From an uncultured Eubacteriales bacterium (GTDB lineage: Bacteria; Bacillota; Clostridia; Christensenellales; Christensenellaceae), in assembly GCA_900545085.1 (NCBI GenBank), contig UQXU01000025.1, positions 1-20,339 of the forward strand: 20,339 nucleotides of DNA, in the 5' to 3' direction. The notes under the pieces are model-generated. The model worked only from the letters and a program-made list of their open reading frames with translations. It was not told where the DNA came from and did not search any database. Positions within the stretch are counted from its first letter, which is position 1; every line of letters starts with the position of its first letter. Positions 6,984 through 17,612 of the stretch are shown here, piece after piece. The position numbers and the translations under genes were made by a program.

Positions 6984-8945
6984 ATGGCAAAAACATATAC
7001 AGCCTCAGATATACAAGTTTTGGAAGGATTGGACGCAGTGCGCAAACGCCCGGGCATGTACATAGGCTCGACAGGCTCGCGCGGACTGCACCATATGCTC
7101 TGGGAAATAGTAGACAACGCTATAGACGAGGCGGCGAACAAATATGCGGATAAAATAGCGATAACGCTGCACGACGACGGGAGCATATGCGTAGAGGACA
7201 ACGGCCGCGGCATTCCGGTAGGCATTCATCCTGAGCTCAAGGTATCCGGAGTGGAGGTTGTTTTTACTCAGCTGCATGCGGGAGGAAAATTCAACAATTC
7301 CAATTATGCGTTTTCCGGCGGACTGCATGGCGTCGGCGCGAGTGTTGTAAACGCGCTGTCGAAATGGCTCAAGGCGGAGGTGTTCTTTGGCGGGAAGCAT
7401 TATGTTCAGGAATTTGCCGCTGTAATGGAGAAAGGTAAACTGCGCTCGGGGAAACCATTGTATCCGCTGAAGGAAGTCGGCAAATCAAATAAACGAGGAA
7501 CCAGAATAACATATCTGGCGGATACCGACGTATTTGACGATCTGAACATCAATTTTGATAAGGTGGCGCGCAGGCTTAAAGAGCTCTCGTATCTTGTCGA
7601 AGGGGTGGAAATAACGCTCAGCGACGAGAGAGAGGGACGGAAAAAGAGAGAAGTATTTCGATGCGACGGAGGAATAAGCGATTTCCTGCTGGATATAAAC
7701 AAGGATAAGCAGGCGATAAACCAGACGCCGATAGCAGTATCGGGCGAAAAGAACGGAGTCGCGGTCAGCGTAGCTCTGCAATACGTGCAGAATGAAAGTG
7801 AAAACATGTATTCTTTCGTCAACAACATACATACGCCGGAAGGCGGAACTCATGAGACCGGTCTGCGTATGGCGATAACAAAAGTCATGAACGAATATTT
7901 GAAAAGAAACCCCGTAAAAGAGAAAGTGTCTTTCGAAGGGGAGGACTTCCGCGAGGGGCTGACGGCTATTATTTCGCTCAAAATGGCTAATGTACAGTTT
8001 GAAGGTCAGACAAAGACGCGGCTGGGCAATTCTGAGGCAAAAACTGCCGTAGACGCGGTGGTTCAGGAAGGTCTGGGCGCATATTTTGAAGACCTGAGCA
8101 ACGCTGCCACATGTGCGAAAATTGCAGCGAAAGCGCTTGTCGCTGCCAAATCCAGAGAGGCGGCGAAAAAGGCTAAGAAGCTGGAACGTGAAAAAAACAA
8201 GGCGGACGCCGCGCCTCTGGTGGGCAAACTGGCGAGTTGCACGGGCAGAAAGAGCGAGCTCAACGAATTGTTTATTGTAGAGGGCGACAGCGCGGGAGGA
8301 AGTGCGAAGATGGGCCGAGATAGGAGGTTCCAGGCTGTTCTGCCGCTCAGAGGCAAGCCGCTGAATGTGGAAAAAAAGAGAATAGAACAGGTTCTCGCTA
8401 ATGAAGAATTTCGCTCTATCATAACTGCTCTCGGCGCAGGCTTTGACAAGTCGTTTAAGATAGAGAATCTTAAATATCATAAGGTAATAATTCTCTCGGA
8501 TGCGGATCAGGACGGCGCCCATATACGCACCATTCTCCTGACTTTTTTCTTCAGGTATTTCAAAGATCTCGTGCTGAACGGGCATGTCTATATTGCGAAA
8601 CCACCGCTTTACGGTATAAAAAAAGGAAAGCAAACTTTGTACGCGCATACGGAAAAGCAGCTCGCAGAGGCGAAGAAGAAGCTGGGGCGGGGCGCAGAGG
8701 TACAGCGGTATAAAGGACTGGGCGAGATGAACAAAGATCAGCTTTGGGAGACGACTCTCAATCCGGATAACAGAGTGCTCGTGCAGGTGTCTATAGAGGA
8801 CGCGGCTGCGGCAGATGAAATAATATCTACGCTTATGGGAGATGCCGTAGATCCGCGCAGGCAGTATATAAGCAAATATGCTAACTTTAATAAAAAAGAT
8901 GAATTTGAGAAAAATGCTCAGGCGGCTAAGGAGGCGAACGCATGA
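6984..8945 (+). CDS. parE: Type IIA DNA topoisomerase subunit B (ParE/GyrB family)
   Basis: This 653-residue ATPase subunit drives strand passage by an A2B2 topoisomerase. The GHKL ATPase domain has E41 and N45 in EIVDNAIDE, the DNGRGIP loop, and SGGLHGVGASVVNAL. The TOPRIM domain has EGDSAGG with E433 and DADQDGAH with D506, D508 and D510 as metal ligands, and ends with QRYKGLGEMN. I chose ATG 6984 rather than the in-frame ATGs at 6936 and 6981, because AGGAGG (6974-6979) lies just upstream and 6981 is only 1 nt from it. It is not certain whether this is GyrB or ParE. The segments LNVEK, ITALG and DGAHIRT resemble GyrB, while NALSKWL and the partner subunit look like topoisomerase IV. No dnaA, dnaN or recF is nearby, as would be expected for gyrB at the origin. 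The gene overlaps the subunit A gene by 4 nt. Confidence 0.92.
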   Translation: MAKTYTASDIQVLEGLDAVRKRPGMYIGSTGSRGLHHMLWEIVDNAIDEAANKYADKIAITLHDDGSICVEDNGRGIPVGIHPELKVSGVEVVFTQLHAGGKFNNSNYAFSGGLHGVGASVVNALSKWLKAEVFFGGKHYVQEFAAVMEKGKLRSGKPLYPLKEVGKSNKRGTRITYLADTDVFDDLNINFDKVARRLKELSYLVEGVEITLSDEREGRKKREVFRCDGGISDFLLDINKDKQAINQTPIAVSGEKNGVAVSVALQYVQNESENMYSFVNNIHTPEGGTHETGLRMAITKVMNEYLKRNPVKEKVSFEGEDFREGLTAIISLKMANVQFEGQTKTRLGNSEAKTAVDAVVQEGLGAYFEDLSNAATCAKIAAKALVAAKSREAAKKAKKLEREKNKADAAPLVGKLASCTGRKSELNELFIVEGDSAGGSAKMGRDRRFQAVLPLRGKPLNVEKKRIEQVLANEEFRSIITALGAGFDKSFKIENLKYHKVIILSDADQDGAHIRTILLTFFFRYFKDLVLNGHVYIAKPPLYGIKKGKQTLYAHTEKQLAEAKKKLGRGAEVQRYKGLGEMNKDQLWETTLNPDNRVLVQVSIEDAAAADEIISTLMGDAVDPRRQYISKYANFNKKDEFEKNAQAAKEANA

Positions 8946-11419
8946 ATGAGAATATAGCAAATATACTGCGCGAGCCTCTGGAGGATGTGATGCACGAATG
9001 CTTCCTGCCGTATGCGGAATACGTCATACTCGAGCGCGCTCTGCCGAGAGTTGAGGACGGGCTCAAGCCGGTCCAGCGGAGAATTCTTTACTCTATGTAC
9101 GATTTGCGCATAACGCCGGAAGGAAAAACTAAAAAATGCGCGAGAATAGTCGGAGAGACTATGGGTAAATATCATCCTCACGGAGACAGCAGCATTTATG
9201 ACGCATTGGCGAGAATGGCTCAGGATTTTTCCATGAGCGTACCTATCATAGACGGCCAGGGCAACTTCGGCTCTATTGACGGAGACGGCCCCGCCGCGAT
9301 GAGATATACGGAGGCGAGGCTTGCGCCGCCGGCGATGGAGATGCTCGCGGATATAGATAAACAGACCGTGCCGTTTCAGCTTAACTTCGACGATACGCTG
9401 ATGGAGCCTATGCTGCTTCCGGCTAAGCTGCCGAACCTGCTGATAAACGGAGCGACGGGAATAGCTGTCGGTCTGGCGACGAATATACCGCCGCATAATC
9501 CGGCAGAGGCGATAGACGGCGTGATTCTGCGAATGAAAAACTCGAACTGTACGCTCAAGCGAATGATGAGCGTTATAAAAGCGCCGGATTTTCCCACAGG
9601 CGGAGAGCTTCTCGGGATGGACGAGCTGGAAAAAGCATACGAAACGGGCAAAGGGAAAATAACGCTCAGAGCAAAAACGGAAATAGAGACTAAGAAAAAC
9701 GGCAAAACCGTAATAGCTATAACAGAGCTGCCGTATGAAGTCAGAGAGTCTGCAATGCTGCGGAAAATACACAGCCTGCGCGAAACGAAAAAGAATATGT
9801 TCGCAGGCATAGATGACGTTCGCAGCGAGACGGACAGATTCGGCGTGCGTGCGGTCGTTGAGCTGAAAAAAGGTGCAGATCCGAAGGTCATACTCGATTG
9901 TCTGTATAAGTATTCTGATTTACAAATCACATATGGTATAAATATGGTCGCGATAGCGGAAGGTCAGCCCAAACAGCTGGGGCTGCTCGAGCTTATTGAT
10001 TACTATATTGAACACAGACGAACTGTAGTGGCGAACAGACTGCGATATGAGATAGAGCAGCTGCAAGAGCGGGAGCATAAGCTCGCCGGGCTAATGATAG
10101 CAGTTTCGAATATAGATAAGGTAATCGCGATAATACGATCATCAAAAAACAGCAGAGAAGCTAAAGCCAGACTGATGGAGGAAGTATTCTACTGCGACAT
10201 GATAGCAGAGCTGGACACGCTCGGAGAAGCAGAGCAAACCTTGTCGCTGGGAGAGAACAGATATAAGCTGACAGGAGCGCAGGCTCAGGCCATACTTGAT
10301 TTGCGCCTTGCGAGACTGACTCAGTTGGAAATACTCGATTTAAAGAAAGAGTATCAAACTGTAGTAGCTTTGCTCAAGAAATATATGGGAATACTTGCAT
10401 CTCCGGAAAAGCTGGATGAGCTGATAATAAGCGAGCTTCGAGAGACAAAGAAAAAAATGAACGTCCCTCGCAGAACGCAGCTCTCGGAGGAAAGCGCCGA
10501 ACTGAACATTGATATGGACGTTTTTAAGATAGTGGAAGAATGCGCAGTAGTTTTGACCAGAGGCGGAGCGATAAAGCGCATGAGCATAAAGAATATGTCC
10601 AAGGGTGAGGAAGCCGCGTTTGAAAATGCTCCGGCTCAGATATTGCGCACGGATACGTCGTCAAAAATACGCGTGCTCACGGATAAAGGCGGAATGTTTA
10701 CTCTGCCTGTCCAAAATATAAAAGAAGGCAAGCCTAAAGATGCCGGCGCGTCGCTGGCTTCCATGACGGCGGGCGTGCAAAAAGACGAGAGAATAATAAA
10801 CATTCTGCCTGCGGATGAAAGCAAGCTGTTGATAGTTACATCTGACGGCAAGGCAAAAATAATAGAAGGCGAGGCGGCGCAGGGCAGGAAGACTCGCTCG
10901 GAATACTGTATTTTGGAAGAAAACGCGCGCATTGTACTCGCGGAGCAGCTCAGCGAAGGATTGAATACTCTGGCGTTTGTGACGCGGAGAGGAATGTCTC
11001 TGCGCATGAAGACTGAGGAACTGCCCGTTCAAGGAAGGAGGACGCGCGGAGTTGCAGGAGTAAAGCTTGGAGAAGGGGACGAAATTGTATCGGCATGCCA
11101 AACCTCAGATGAAGGCAGGCTTATAGTATTCACAGAGATGGGATATGCTAAAATGAGCAGTATGTCGGAATACACCGTCCAGGCGCGCGGAGGCAAGGGA
11201 ATAAAGACACTCGAATGGGCTAAAAACGGGTCGAACGGAAAAGAGGTAATCGCGGCGTTCTATATAGAAGGCTCGGCTCAGTTTAGGCTGCTCAGCGCTT
11301 CGGGTCAGGCTTTTGACGTAAGTACGTCGGATATACCGGTGGAGCTTCGCGCTGCCAGAGGCAAAAAGGCGGCTCCTGCTGTTCAGCTGGACAAAATCGT
11401 AAGCGTATTTAAAATTTAA
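8942..11419 (+). CDS. parC: Type IIA DNA topoisomerase subunit A (ParC/GyrA family)
   Basis: This 825-residue subunit cuts and rejoins DNA for decatenation or supercoiling control. The catalytic tyrosine is Y122 in AAMRYTEARL. The quinolone-binding region HPHGDSSIYD has S83 and D87, the same numbering as E. coli GyrA and the residues found in drug-sensitive enzymes. A coiled-coil and C-gate section follow to about residue 490, then a C-terminal beta-pinwheel of about 320 residues. The canonical GyrA box (QRRGGKG) is missing from the first blade. A related QARGGKG occurs at 747-753, near the position of blade 5. ParC-like features include YAEYVILERALP, PVQRRILY, VIKAPDFPTGG and YSDLQITYGINMVAI. 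Translation is coupled to subunit B by an ATGA overlap with AAGGAGG at 8928-8934. A terminator follows. The family is certain; topoisomerase IV is the preferred reading and gyrase the alternative. Confidence 0.92.
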   Translation: MNENIANILREPLEDVMHECFLPYAEYVILERALPRVEDGLKPVQRRILYSMYDLRITPEGKTKKCARIVGETMGKYHPHGDSSIYDALARMAQDFSMSVPIIDGQGNFGSIDGDGPAAMRYTEARLAPPAMEMLADIDKQTVPFQLNFDDTLMEPMLLPAKLPNLLINGATGIAVGLATNIPPHNPAEAIDGVILRMKNSNCTLKRMMSVIKAPDFPTGGELLGMDELEKAYETGKGKITLRAKTEIETKKNGKTVIAITELPYEVRESAMLRKIHSLRETKKNMFAGIDDVRSETDRFGVRAVVELKKGADPKVILDCLYKYSDLQITYGINMVAIAEGQPKQLGLLELIDYYIEHRRTVVANRLRYEIEQLQEREHKLAGLMIAVSNIDKVIAIIRSSKNSREAKARLMEEVFYCDMIAELDTLGEAEQTLSLGENRYKLTGAQAQAILDLRLARLTQLEILDLKKEYQTVVALLKKYMGILASPEKLDELIISELRETKKKMNVPRRTQLSEESAELNIDMDVFKIVEECAVVLTRGGAIKRMSIKNMSKGEEAAFENAPAQILRTDTSSKIRVLTDKGGMFTLPVQNIKEGKPKDAGASLASMTAGVQKDERIINILPADESKLLIVTSDGKAKIIEGEAAQGRKTRSEYCILEENARIVLAEQLSEGLNTLAFVTRRGMSLRMKTEELPVQGRRTRGVAGVKLGEGDEIVSACQTSDEGRLIVFTEMGYAKMSSMSEYTVQARGGKGIKTLEWAKNGSNGKEVIAAFYIEGSAQFRLLSASGQAFDVSTSDIPVELRAARGKKAAPAVQLDKIVSVFKI

Positions 11420-11438
11420 AAATCATAAAATAAAAACG

Positions 11439-11476
11439 GCGAACGAGGCGCAGACGCTCCGTTCGCTTTTGTTTTT
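11439..11476 (+). terminator. Intrinsic terminator after the topoisomerase operon
   Basis: GCGAACG (11439-11445) pairs with CGTTCGC (11460-11466). An inner GCG/CGC stem (11448-11450 with 11455-11457) encloses a CAGA loop. The hairpin is followed by TTTTGTTTTT (11467-11476). It separates the topoisomerase genes from the deacetylase gene. Between it and 11551 I see no clear promoter. Confidence 0.85.
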
Positions 11477-11550
11477 GCTGGGAATTGCCGTCATAATAAC
11501 TGTATTGGAAGCGTAAACTAAAGCGTATCTTTTAACCGAGGCGGTGTGAA

Positions 11551-12234
11551 ATGCAAATGAAAAACAGGATGTTATTCTGCGCGCTGACAGCGGTGGTAGT
11601 TCTGTCGTGCGCTGTGGCGGTGCAGACGGCTATAGCAGAAAAAAGCAGCGCAGCGGCGTTTGTATCGCTGTCCGATTCCAAGATGGCAGCGCTTACATTT
11701 GACACTGCTCTTTCCGAGACGGATTATACAGAGGAAATACTGGATGTGTTAAAGCAAAAGCGCACGAAGGCCACATTCGCTGTATGCGGTATATGGGCGG
11801 AGGAGCATACGGATACATTGATGCGCATAATAAGCGAAGGCCACGAGGTTATAAGCCATACAATGTACCATGAGGACTACTCCAAAATGAGCGCAGAGGA
11901 TATTTTACAAGATGCGTCCGAGGCGAGAGAGCTGCTCGCGCAGGCAGGCGCGGATACGCAGAAGATCAGACCCGCGTATCCGCCGGGGAATGAGGCGGAG
12001 GAAACGCTTCGCTCCGCCGGATACACTCTCACGGGGTATACTGTAGATTCAAAGGATTGGAAAACAGATGAGGACGCGGCGGTCGAAAAGCAGGTTTTGA
12101 GTGAAATCAAAGAGGGAAGCATCGTCTTGTTTCAGACGGACGAAGAAGTTACGGTTCGGGTTCTGGCGGATATAATAGACGCTATGAAGGTTCGCAGCTA
12201 CGATCCCGTTACGCTCGGCGGGTTGGGAGTTTGA
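11551..12234 (+). CDS. PdaB-like polysaccharide deacetylase family protein
   Basis: This 227-residue protein has an N-terminal hydrophobic segment (about residues 7-29) that is either a signal peptide or a membrane anchor, so the domain should lie outside the membrane. The NodB-type deacetylase fold is recognisable: TFDT (49-52) as motif 1, HTMYH (103-107) as the H-x-x-x-H motif 2, RPAYPPG (140-146) as motif 3 and DSKDW (166-170) as motif 4. Two usual catalytic positions are changed. The second Asp of TFDD is T52, and the His of the last motif is Q195 in IVLFQTDEE. Loss of the second Asp after TFD is also a feature of the spore protein PdaB, which it resembles in size and topology; PdaB is needed for spore stability in B. 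subtilis. A role in the spore coat or cortex is therefore likely, but activity is uncertain. The start is supported by GAGG at 11538-11541, 9 nt upstream. The next gene follows within 16 nt. Confidence 0.82.
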   Translation: MQMKNRMLFCALTAVVVLSCAVAVQTAIAEKSSAAAFVSLSDSKMAALTFDTALSETDYTEEILDVLKQKRTKATFAVCGIWAEEHTDTLMRIISEGHEVISHTMYHEDYSKMSAEDILQDASEARELLAQAGADTQKIRPAYPPGNEAEETLRSAGYTLTGYTVDSKDWKTDEDAAVEKQVLSEIKEGSIVLFQTDEEVTVRVLADIIDAMKVRSYDPVTLGGLGV

Positions 12235-12250
12235 GAGTATGGAGGAAGTT

Positions 12251-12877
12251 ATGCAAAATCACATTACGAATAGTTTGGAAATCTGCGGGAAAGTTTCTGC
12301 GCCTGTATCTCCGGCGCACAGCATTTACGGTGAGAATTTCTACGAATTCATGATAGAAGTTCCAAGGCTTTCGGGAAATATTGACACCCTGCCTGTAACT
12401 TTGCCGGGGCGCGCCATGACACGCTCTCTTGAGCTGGGGGATTACATATGCGTCAAAGGTCAGATTCGTTCGTATAATAAATTTATAGACGGCAAAGGGA
12501 GACTGGAGCTGAGGGTTTTTTTACATAGCTTTGAGCAGTGTGCCGAAGGTACGGCGAGAAACGAGCTGAAGCTGGTCGGATTCATCTGCCGTCAGCCGGT
12601 TTTCAGAGTCACCCCTTTTGGTAGAGAAATAACGGATATGATGCTGGCTGTCAATCGAACATATAATAAATCAGATTATATACCGGCGATAGCATGGGGA
12701 AAAACGGCGAGGATGGCGCGCGAATTGAACGTAGGGGACTGCGTAAACGCATTGGGCAGAATGCAGAGCAGAGAATACGACAAGCTGCTGCCGGATGGCA
12801 GACGCGAGAGACGGACGGCGTATGAAGTCTCGCTGATGAGGCTGGAGAAGTGCATTAGGGATAACTATGAGGAATGA
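12251..12877 (+). CDS. SSB-like protein with two OB folds
   Basis: This is a 208-residue protein with two consecutive OB-fold domains of the single-stranded DNA-binding type. The first (about residues 1-100) contains GENFYEFMIEVPRLSG and GQIRSYN. The second (about 104-205) contains ITDMMLAVNRTY, KSDYIPAIAWG and GRMQSREYDK, the signature of an SSB-like family common in Clostridia. It differs from standard SSB, which has one OB fold and an acidic DDDIPF tail; here the end is short (NYEE) with no flexible tail. It may bind DNA in replication or repair, but whether it is the main SSB cannot be told. I chose ATG 12251 over the in-frame ATG at 12239, because GGAGGA (12241-12246) lies between them and would serve as ribosome binding site. 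It follows the deacetylase gene closely and probably shares its transcript. Confidence 0.82.
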   Translation: MQNHITNSLEICGKVSAPVSPAHSIYGENFYEFMIEVPRLSGNIDTLPVTLPGRAMTRSLELGDYICVKGQIRSYNKFIDGKGRLELRVFLHSFEQCAEGTARNELKLVGFICRQPVFRVTPFGREITDMMLAVNRTYNKSDYIPAIAWGKTARMARELNVGDCVNALGRMQSREYDKLLPDGRRERRTAYEVSLMRLEKCIRDNYEE

Positions 12878-12913
12878 AGGAGCGTGTACTGAGTTAACAG
12901 ACGAAAATTTCTG

Positions 12914-12942
12914 TTGTCCGAATCGTGCAAATGTGATAAAAT
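12914..12942 (+). promoter_or_regulatory. Sigma-A-type promoter for yerC-pcrA-ligA
   Basis: TTGTCC (12914-12919) and TAAAAT (12937-12942) are 17 nt apart. The expected start near 12949 leaves about 38 nt before yerC. The -35 box overlaps the right arm of a small hairpin, AACAGA/TCTGTT (12896-12915), which has no T-run and is not a convincing terminator. Confidence 0.65.
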
Positions 12943-12986
12943 ATTAATAGGCAACGAACTGTTTATTTTTGTAAGGAGCGTGTGCG

Positions 12987-13283
12987 ATGGACAATAAATA
13001 TACTGAAGAATTAAAAATGCTTTATGACGCTGTACTATGTCTCGAGAACGAAGAAGAGTGCGCCGCGCTTTTTGAGGATTTATTTACAATTTCGGAGCTG
13101 AAGGCCGCTGTTCAGCGTATGACGATTGCGGATATGCTGTATCACAGACATACCTGCGGGAACATAGCGGAGAGCACTGGGGCTTCCACAGCTACGGTCA
13201 GCCGCGTGAACAAATGCCTGAATTACGGAGCGGGCGGATATAGGCTTGTGCTGAAAAGATTGAACAACAAAGATAGGGTGTAG
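12987..13283 (+). CDS. yerC: YerC/YecD family TrpR-like DNA-binding protein
   Basis: This 98-residue protein belongs to the TrpR-related YerC/YecD family of small helix-turn-helix proteins. The N-terminal half (MLYDAVLCL to about residue 45) is helical, and the HTH covers about residues 57-80, with NIAESTGASTATVSRVNKCL as the recognition part. In B. subtilis yerC lies next to pcrB-pcrA-ligA, and the same order without pcrB is seen here. The regulated genes and the ligand are not known; nothing in the sequence suggests tryptophan control. AAGGAG at 12973-12978 is 8 nt from the start. It heads the transcript leading into pcrA, 51 nt downstream. Confidence 0.88.
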   Translation: MDNKYTEELKMLYDAVLCLENEEECAALFEDLFTISELKAAVQRMTIADMLYHRHTCGNIAESTGASTATVSRVNKCLNYGAGGYRLVLKRLNNKDRV

Positions 13284-13334
13284 AGGGATAATACAGGAAA
13301 TTATTTTAAAGAAAAAAAGAATGTAGAGGGAGAT

Positions 13335-15509
13335 ATGAATCTTGAAAAATTAAGTGATGTTCAAAGGCGGGCCGTGATGAAAACCGAGGGGCCGGTATTG
13401 GTACTCGCGGGCGCAGGCTCGGGAAAGACCAGCGTGCTGACGCACAGAGTTGCGTATCTGATAGAAGATAAAGGAGTGGACCCGTCCAGAATACTCGCCA
13501 TTACATTTACAAATAAGGCCGCGAAGGAAATGAAAGAGCGCATCGCAAAGCTTACGGCTGTAGATACGTCTTACATGATGGTGTCTACTTTCCACAGCAT
13601 GTGTGCGCGCTTTTTGCGATATGATGCTGAAAAACTGGGATACCAACCGGGATACAGCATTTACGATTCCTCCGATTCAATGACAATAGTTAAGCGCCTG
13701 CTCAAGGACATGGATGTGGATGCGATAGATTTCAAACCGTTCGCGTGCAGGGCTGCGATAAGCTCGGCGAAAAACTGCGCGGGCAAAATGACTCCTGAGG
13801 AATACTTGGAAGAAAATGAGAAAAATGCTGATACAATGATTCAATTGTATCACGATTATCAGGACACTTTGCGTCGAGAGAACGCCATGGATTTTGACGA
13901 TCTCTTATTGAACGTCCTTAATCTCCTGGAGACGAATGATGCGCTGCTCAGCTATTATCAAAATAAGTACGATTACATTCTTGTAGATGAGTATCAGGAT
14001 ACAAACAGTGTGCAGTACGGCATTGTTAAGCTTTTGGCGGCGAAGCACAGAAATCTTTTTGCCGTAGGCGATGACGACCAAAGTATTTACGCATGGAGAG
14101 GCGCTGATATTCAGAACATACTCAATTTTGAGAAGGATTATCCTGAATGCGAAGTGGTCAAGCTGGAACAAAACTACAGATCTACCAGCGCGATAATAGA
14201 AGTCGCGAGCCACATAATCTCTCAAACGCTGGGCAGAAAGGAAAAGCGCGTCTGGTCTGCGCGGACGGACGGTGCGAAACCCATATTCAAGCGTGAAAAC
14301 GGCGAATACGACGAAGCTGAGTTTGTAACCAGAGAAATATATAACGCATATCAGAACGGCAGGAAGCTGAGCGATTTTGCAGTGCTGTACCGTAAACATT
14401 CTCAGTCTCGTGTAATAGAAGAAAAACTCAGAATTAGAAATATACCTTACAGAGTCGTAGGCGGAATGAGCTTCTATGAGCGCAAGGAAATAAAGGACAT
14501 ACTCTCCTACCTTGAGCTTTTGGCGAATCCGGCGGCGGATACGGCCATGGCGCGTATTATAAACGTGCCGAGACGCAAAATCGGCGATGTGACTGTGGAC
14601 AAAGTCCGCGACTATGCAGCGGAAAAGGGCATTACTATGCTGGACGCGCTGAAATATGCAGAGGAGTACGCGCCGAACGCGGCTTCCAGACTTATGGAAT
14701 TCGGCGCGCTGATGGACGGCTTGGCGAAGGATACCGCGGGTATGCCTGTAGAGGATATAATCTCAGAAGTGTACAATAGGACAGGCTACAGCACAATGCT
14801 TATGCTGGACGGCAGTACGGAAGCTCAAACGAGAATGGAAAACATAGCCGAGCTGGTGGACGCCGCGGAGAAATTCACAACGGACAGTGCAGAAGAGCCT
14901 AATTTGGAAAACTTTTTGGCGTCTGTATCTCTGTTTTCCGGTGTGGATGAAGAATTCGAGGACGGCGAAGTTGCGCTCATGACTATCCACGGCGCCAAAG
15001 GGTTGGAATTCGATACGGTATTCATGATCGGCATGGAGGAAGAAACTCTCCCCACGGCGAAGAGCATCCTCGAGGGGAATACGGACGAGGAGCGCAGGCT
15101 GTGCTATGTCGGCATGACTCGCGCGAAGCAGACGCTGTATCTCACATGCTGCACAAATAAACGCACATATAACAGCTCGTCGAGGCATGTTTTCAAGCAG
15201 TCGAGGTTTATTACTGATATTCCGCCGGAGCTGCTGGACGACAGGACTGATTACAACTACATCAAGGCGGCGTCCACGCCGTCTATGAAGAACAGGCCGA
15301 AGTTTACAACTCCCGAAAAGGAGCCGATTCCGCAGGCGCAGACCAACGCGGCGGAATTTTCGGTCGGAGACAGAGTAAAACACAACCGTTTTGGGGAAGG
15401 TACTATAAAACAGATGTTGGGCGCGGGAGAGCAGACTGTGGCGATAATAGACTTTGCCATGGGTCAGAAAAAGCTGTTCCTGGCGTATGCGCCGATACAT
15501 AAAATATAA
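13335..15509 (+). CDS. pcrA: ATP-dependent DNA helicase PcrA (UvrD/Rep family)
   Basis: This 3'-5' superfamily 1A helicase unwinds DNA in repair and rolling-circle replication and removes RecA and stalled RNA polymerase. The 724-residue product has the full motif set: Walker A GAGSGKT with K31, Walker B DEYQDT with D218 and E219, motif III GDDDQSIYAWRGA, motif IV NYRST, motif V TIHGAKGLEF, and motif VI RRLCYVGMTRAK near 585-596. The last 50 residues (FSVGDRVKHNRFGEGTI onward) form the Tudor-like domain with which PcrA contacts RNA polymerase. The linker between residues of about 625 and 670 is proline-rich and variable, as is usual. The ribosome binding site is the purine-rich GAGGGAG just before 13335. 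ligA follows after 15 nt, so helicase and ligase are cotranscribed as in Bacillus. Confidence 0.96.
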   Translation: MNLEKLSDVQRRAVMKTEGPVLVLAGAGSGKTSVLTHRVAYLIEDKGVDPSRILAITFTNKAAKEMKERIAKLTAVDTSYMMVSTFHSMCARFLRYDAEKLGYQPGYSIYDSSDSMTIVKRLLKDMDVDAIDFKPFACRAAISSAKNCAGKMTPEEYLEENEKNADTMIQLYHDYQDTLRRENAMDFDDLLLNVLNLLETNDALLSYYQNKYDYILVDEYQDTNSVQYGIVKLLAAKHRNLFAVGDDDQSIYAWRGADIQNILNFEKDYPECEVVKLEQNYRSTSAIIEVASHIISQTLGRKEKRVWSARTDGAKPIFKRENGEYDEAEFVTREIYNAYQNGRKLSDFAVLYRKHSQSRVIEEKLRIRNIPYRVVGGMSFYERKEIKDILSYLELLANPAADTAMARIINVPRRKIGDVTVDKVRDYAAEKGITMLDALKYAEEYAPNAASRLMEFGALMDGLAKDTAGMPVEDIISEVYNRTGYSTMLMLDGSTEAQTRMENIAELVDAAEKFTTDSAEEPNLENFLASVSLFSGVDEEFEDGEVALMTIHGAKGLEFDTVFMIGMEEETLPTAKSILEGNTDEERRLCYVGMTRAKQTLYLTCCTNKRTYNSSSRHVFKQSRFITDIPPELLDDRTDYNYIKAASTPSMKNRPKFTTPEKEPIPQAQTNAAEFSVGDRVKHNRFGEGTIKQMLGAGEQTVAIIDFAMGQKKLFLAYAPIHKI

Positions 15510-17462
<1,953 letters not shown>

Positions 17463-17488
17463 AATTCAATAAGGCGCGCAGAGGGAAA

Positions 17489-17504
17489 GACGGAGACGTC
17501 CGTC
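17489..17504. other. GC-rich hairpin after ligA
   Basis: GACGGA (17489-17494) and TCCGTC (17499-17504) enclose a GACG loop. No T-run follows directly, so it is at best a weak or partial terminator between ligA and the yicC operon. No better terminator is visible in this 150-nt gap. Confidence 0.35.
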
Positions 17505-17570
17505 GCGGCGATATTTGAGTTTCTGACAATAAAAAAGACTTTATTTATGCTTTTAAAACACGTATAAATG

Positions 17571-17579
17571 TGGTAAAAT
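17571..17579 (+). promoter_or_regulatory. Extended -10 promoter for yicC operon
   Basis: TGGTAAAAT (17571-17579) is an extended -10 element: TG, one base, then TAAAAT. A -35 box is poor (TTTTAA around 17551-17556), as often tolerated with an extended -10. The start point near 17586 would leave about 27 nt before the yicC start. Confidence 0.55.
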
Positions 17580-17612
17580 AAAAGTTAACGTAGTGACGCG
17601 GAGGTAATAGGA

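Noticed and set aside
7485..8960. Long open frame of 491 codons on the minus strand opposite subunit B
   Set aside because: It lies fully antisense to a conserved topoisomerase gene, its product is rich in Tyr, Arg and Phe with no known motif, and it is explained by ATA-rich codons on the + strand.
11477..11550. Sporulation sigma-factor promoter before the deacetylase gene
   Set aside because: I tried the sigma-E -10 pattern and sigma-A spacing, but GCGTATCTT and neighbouring boxes match poorly, so no promoter is called.
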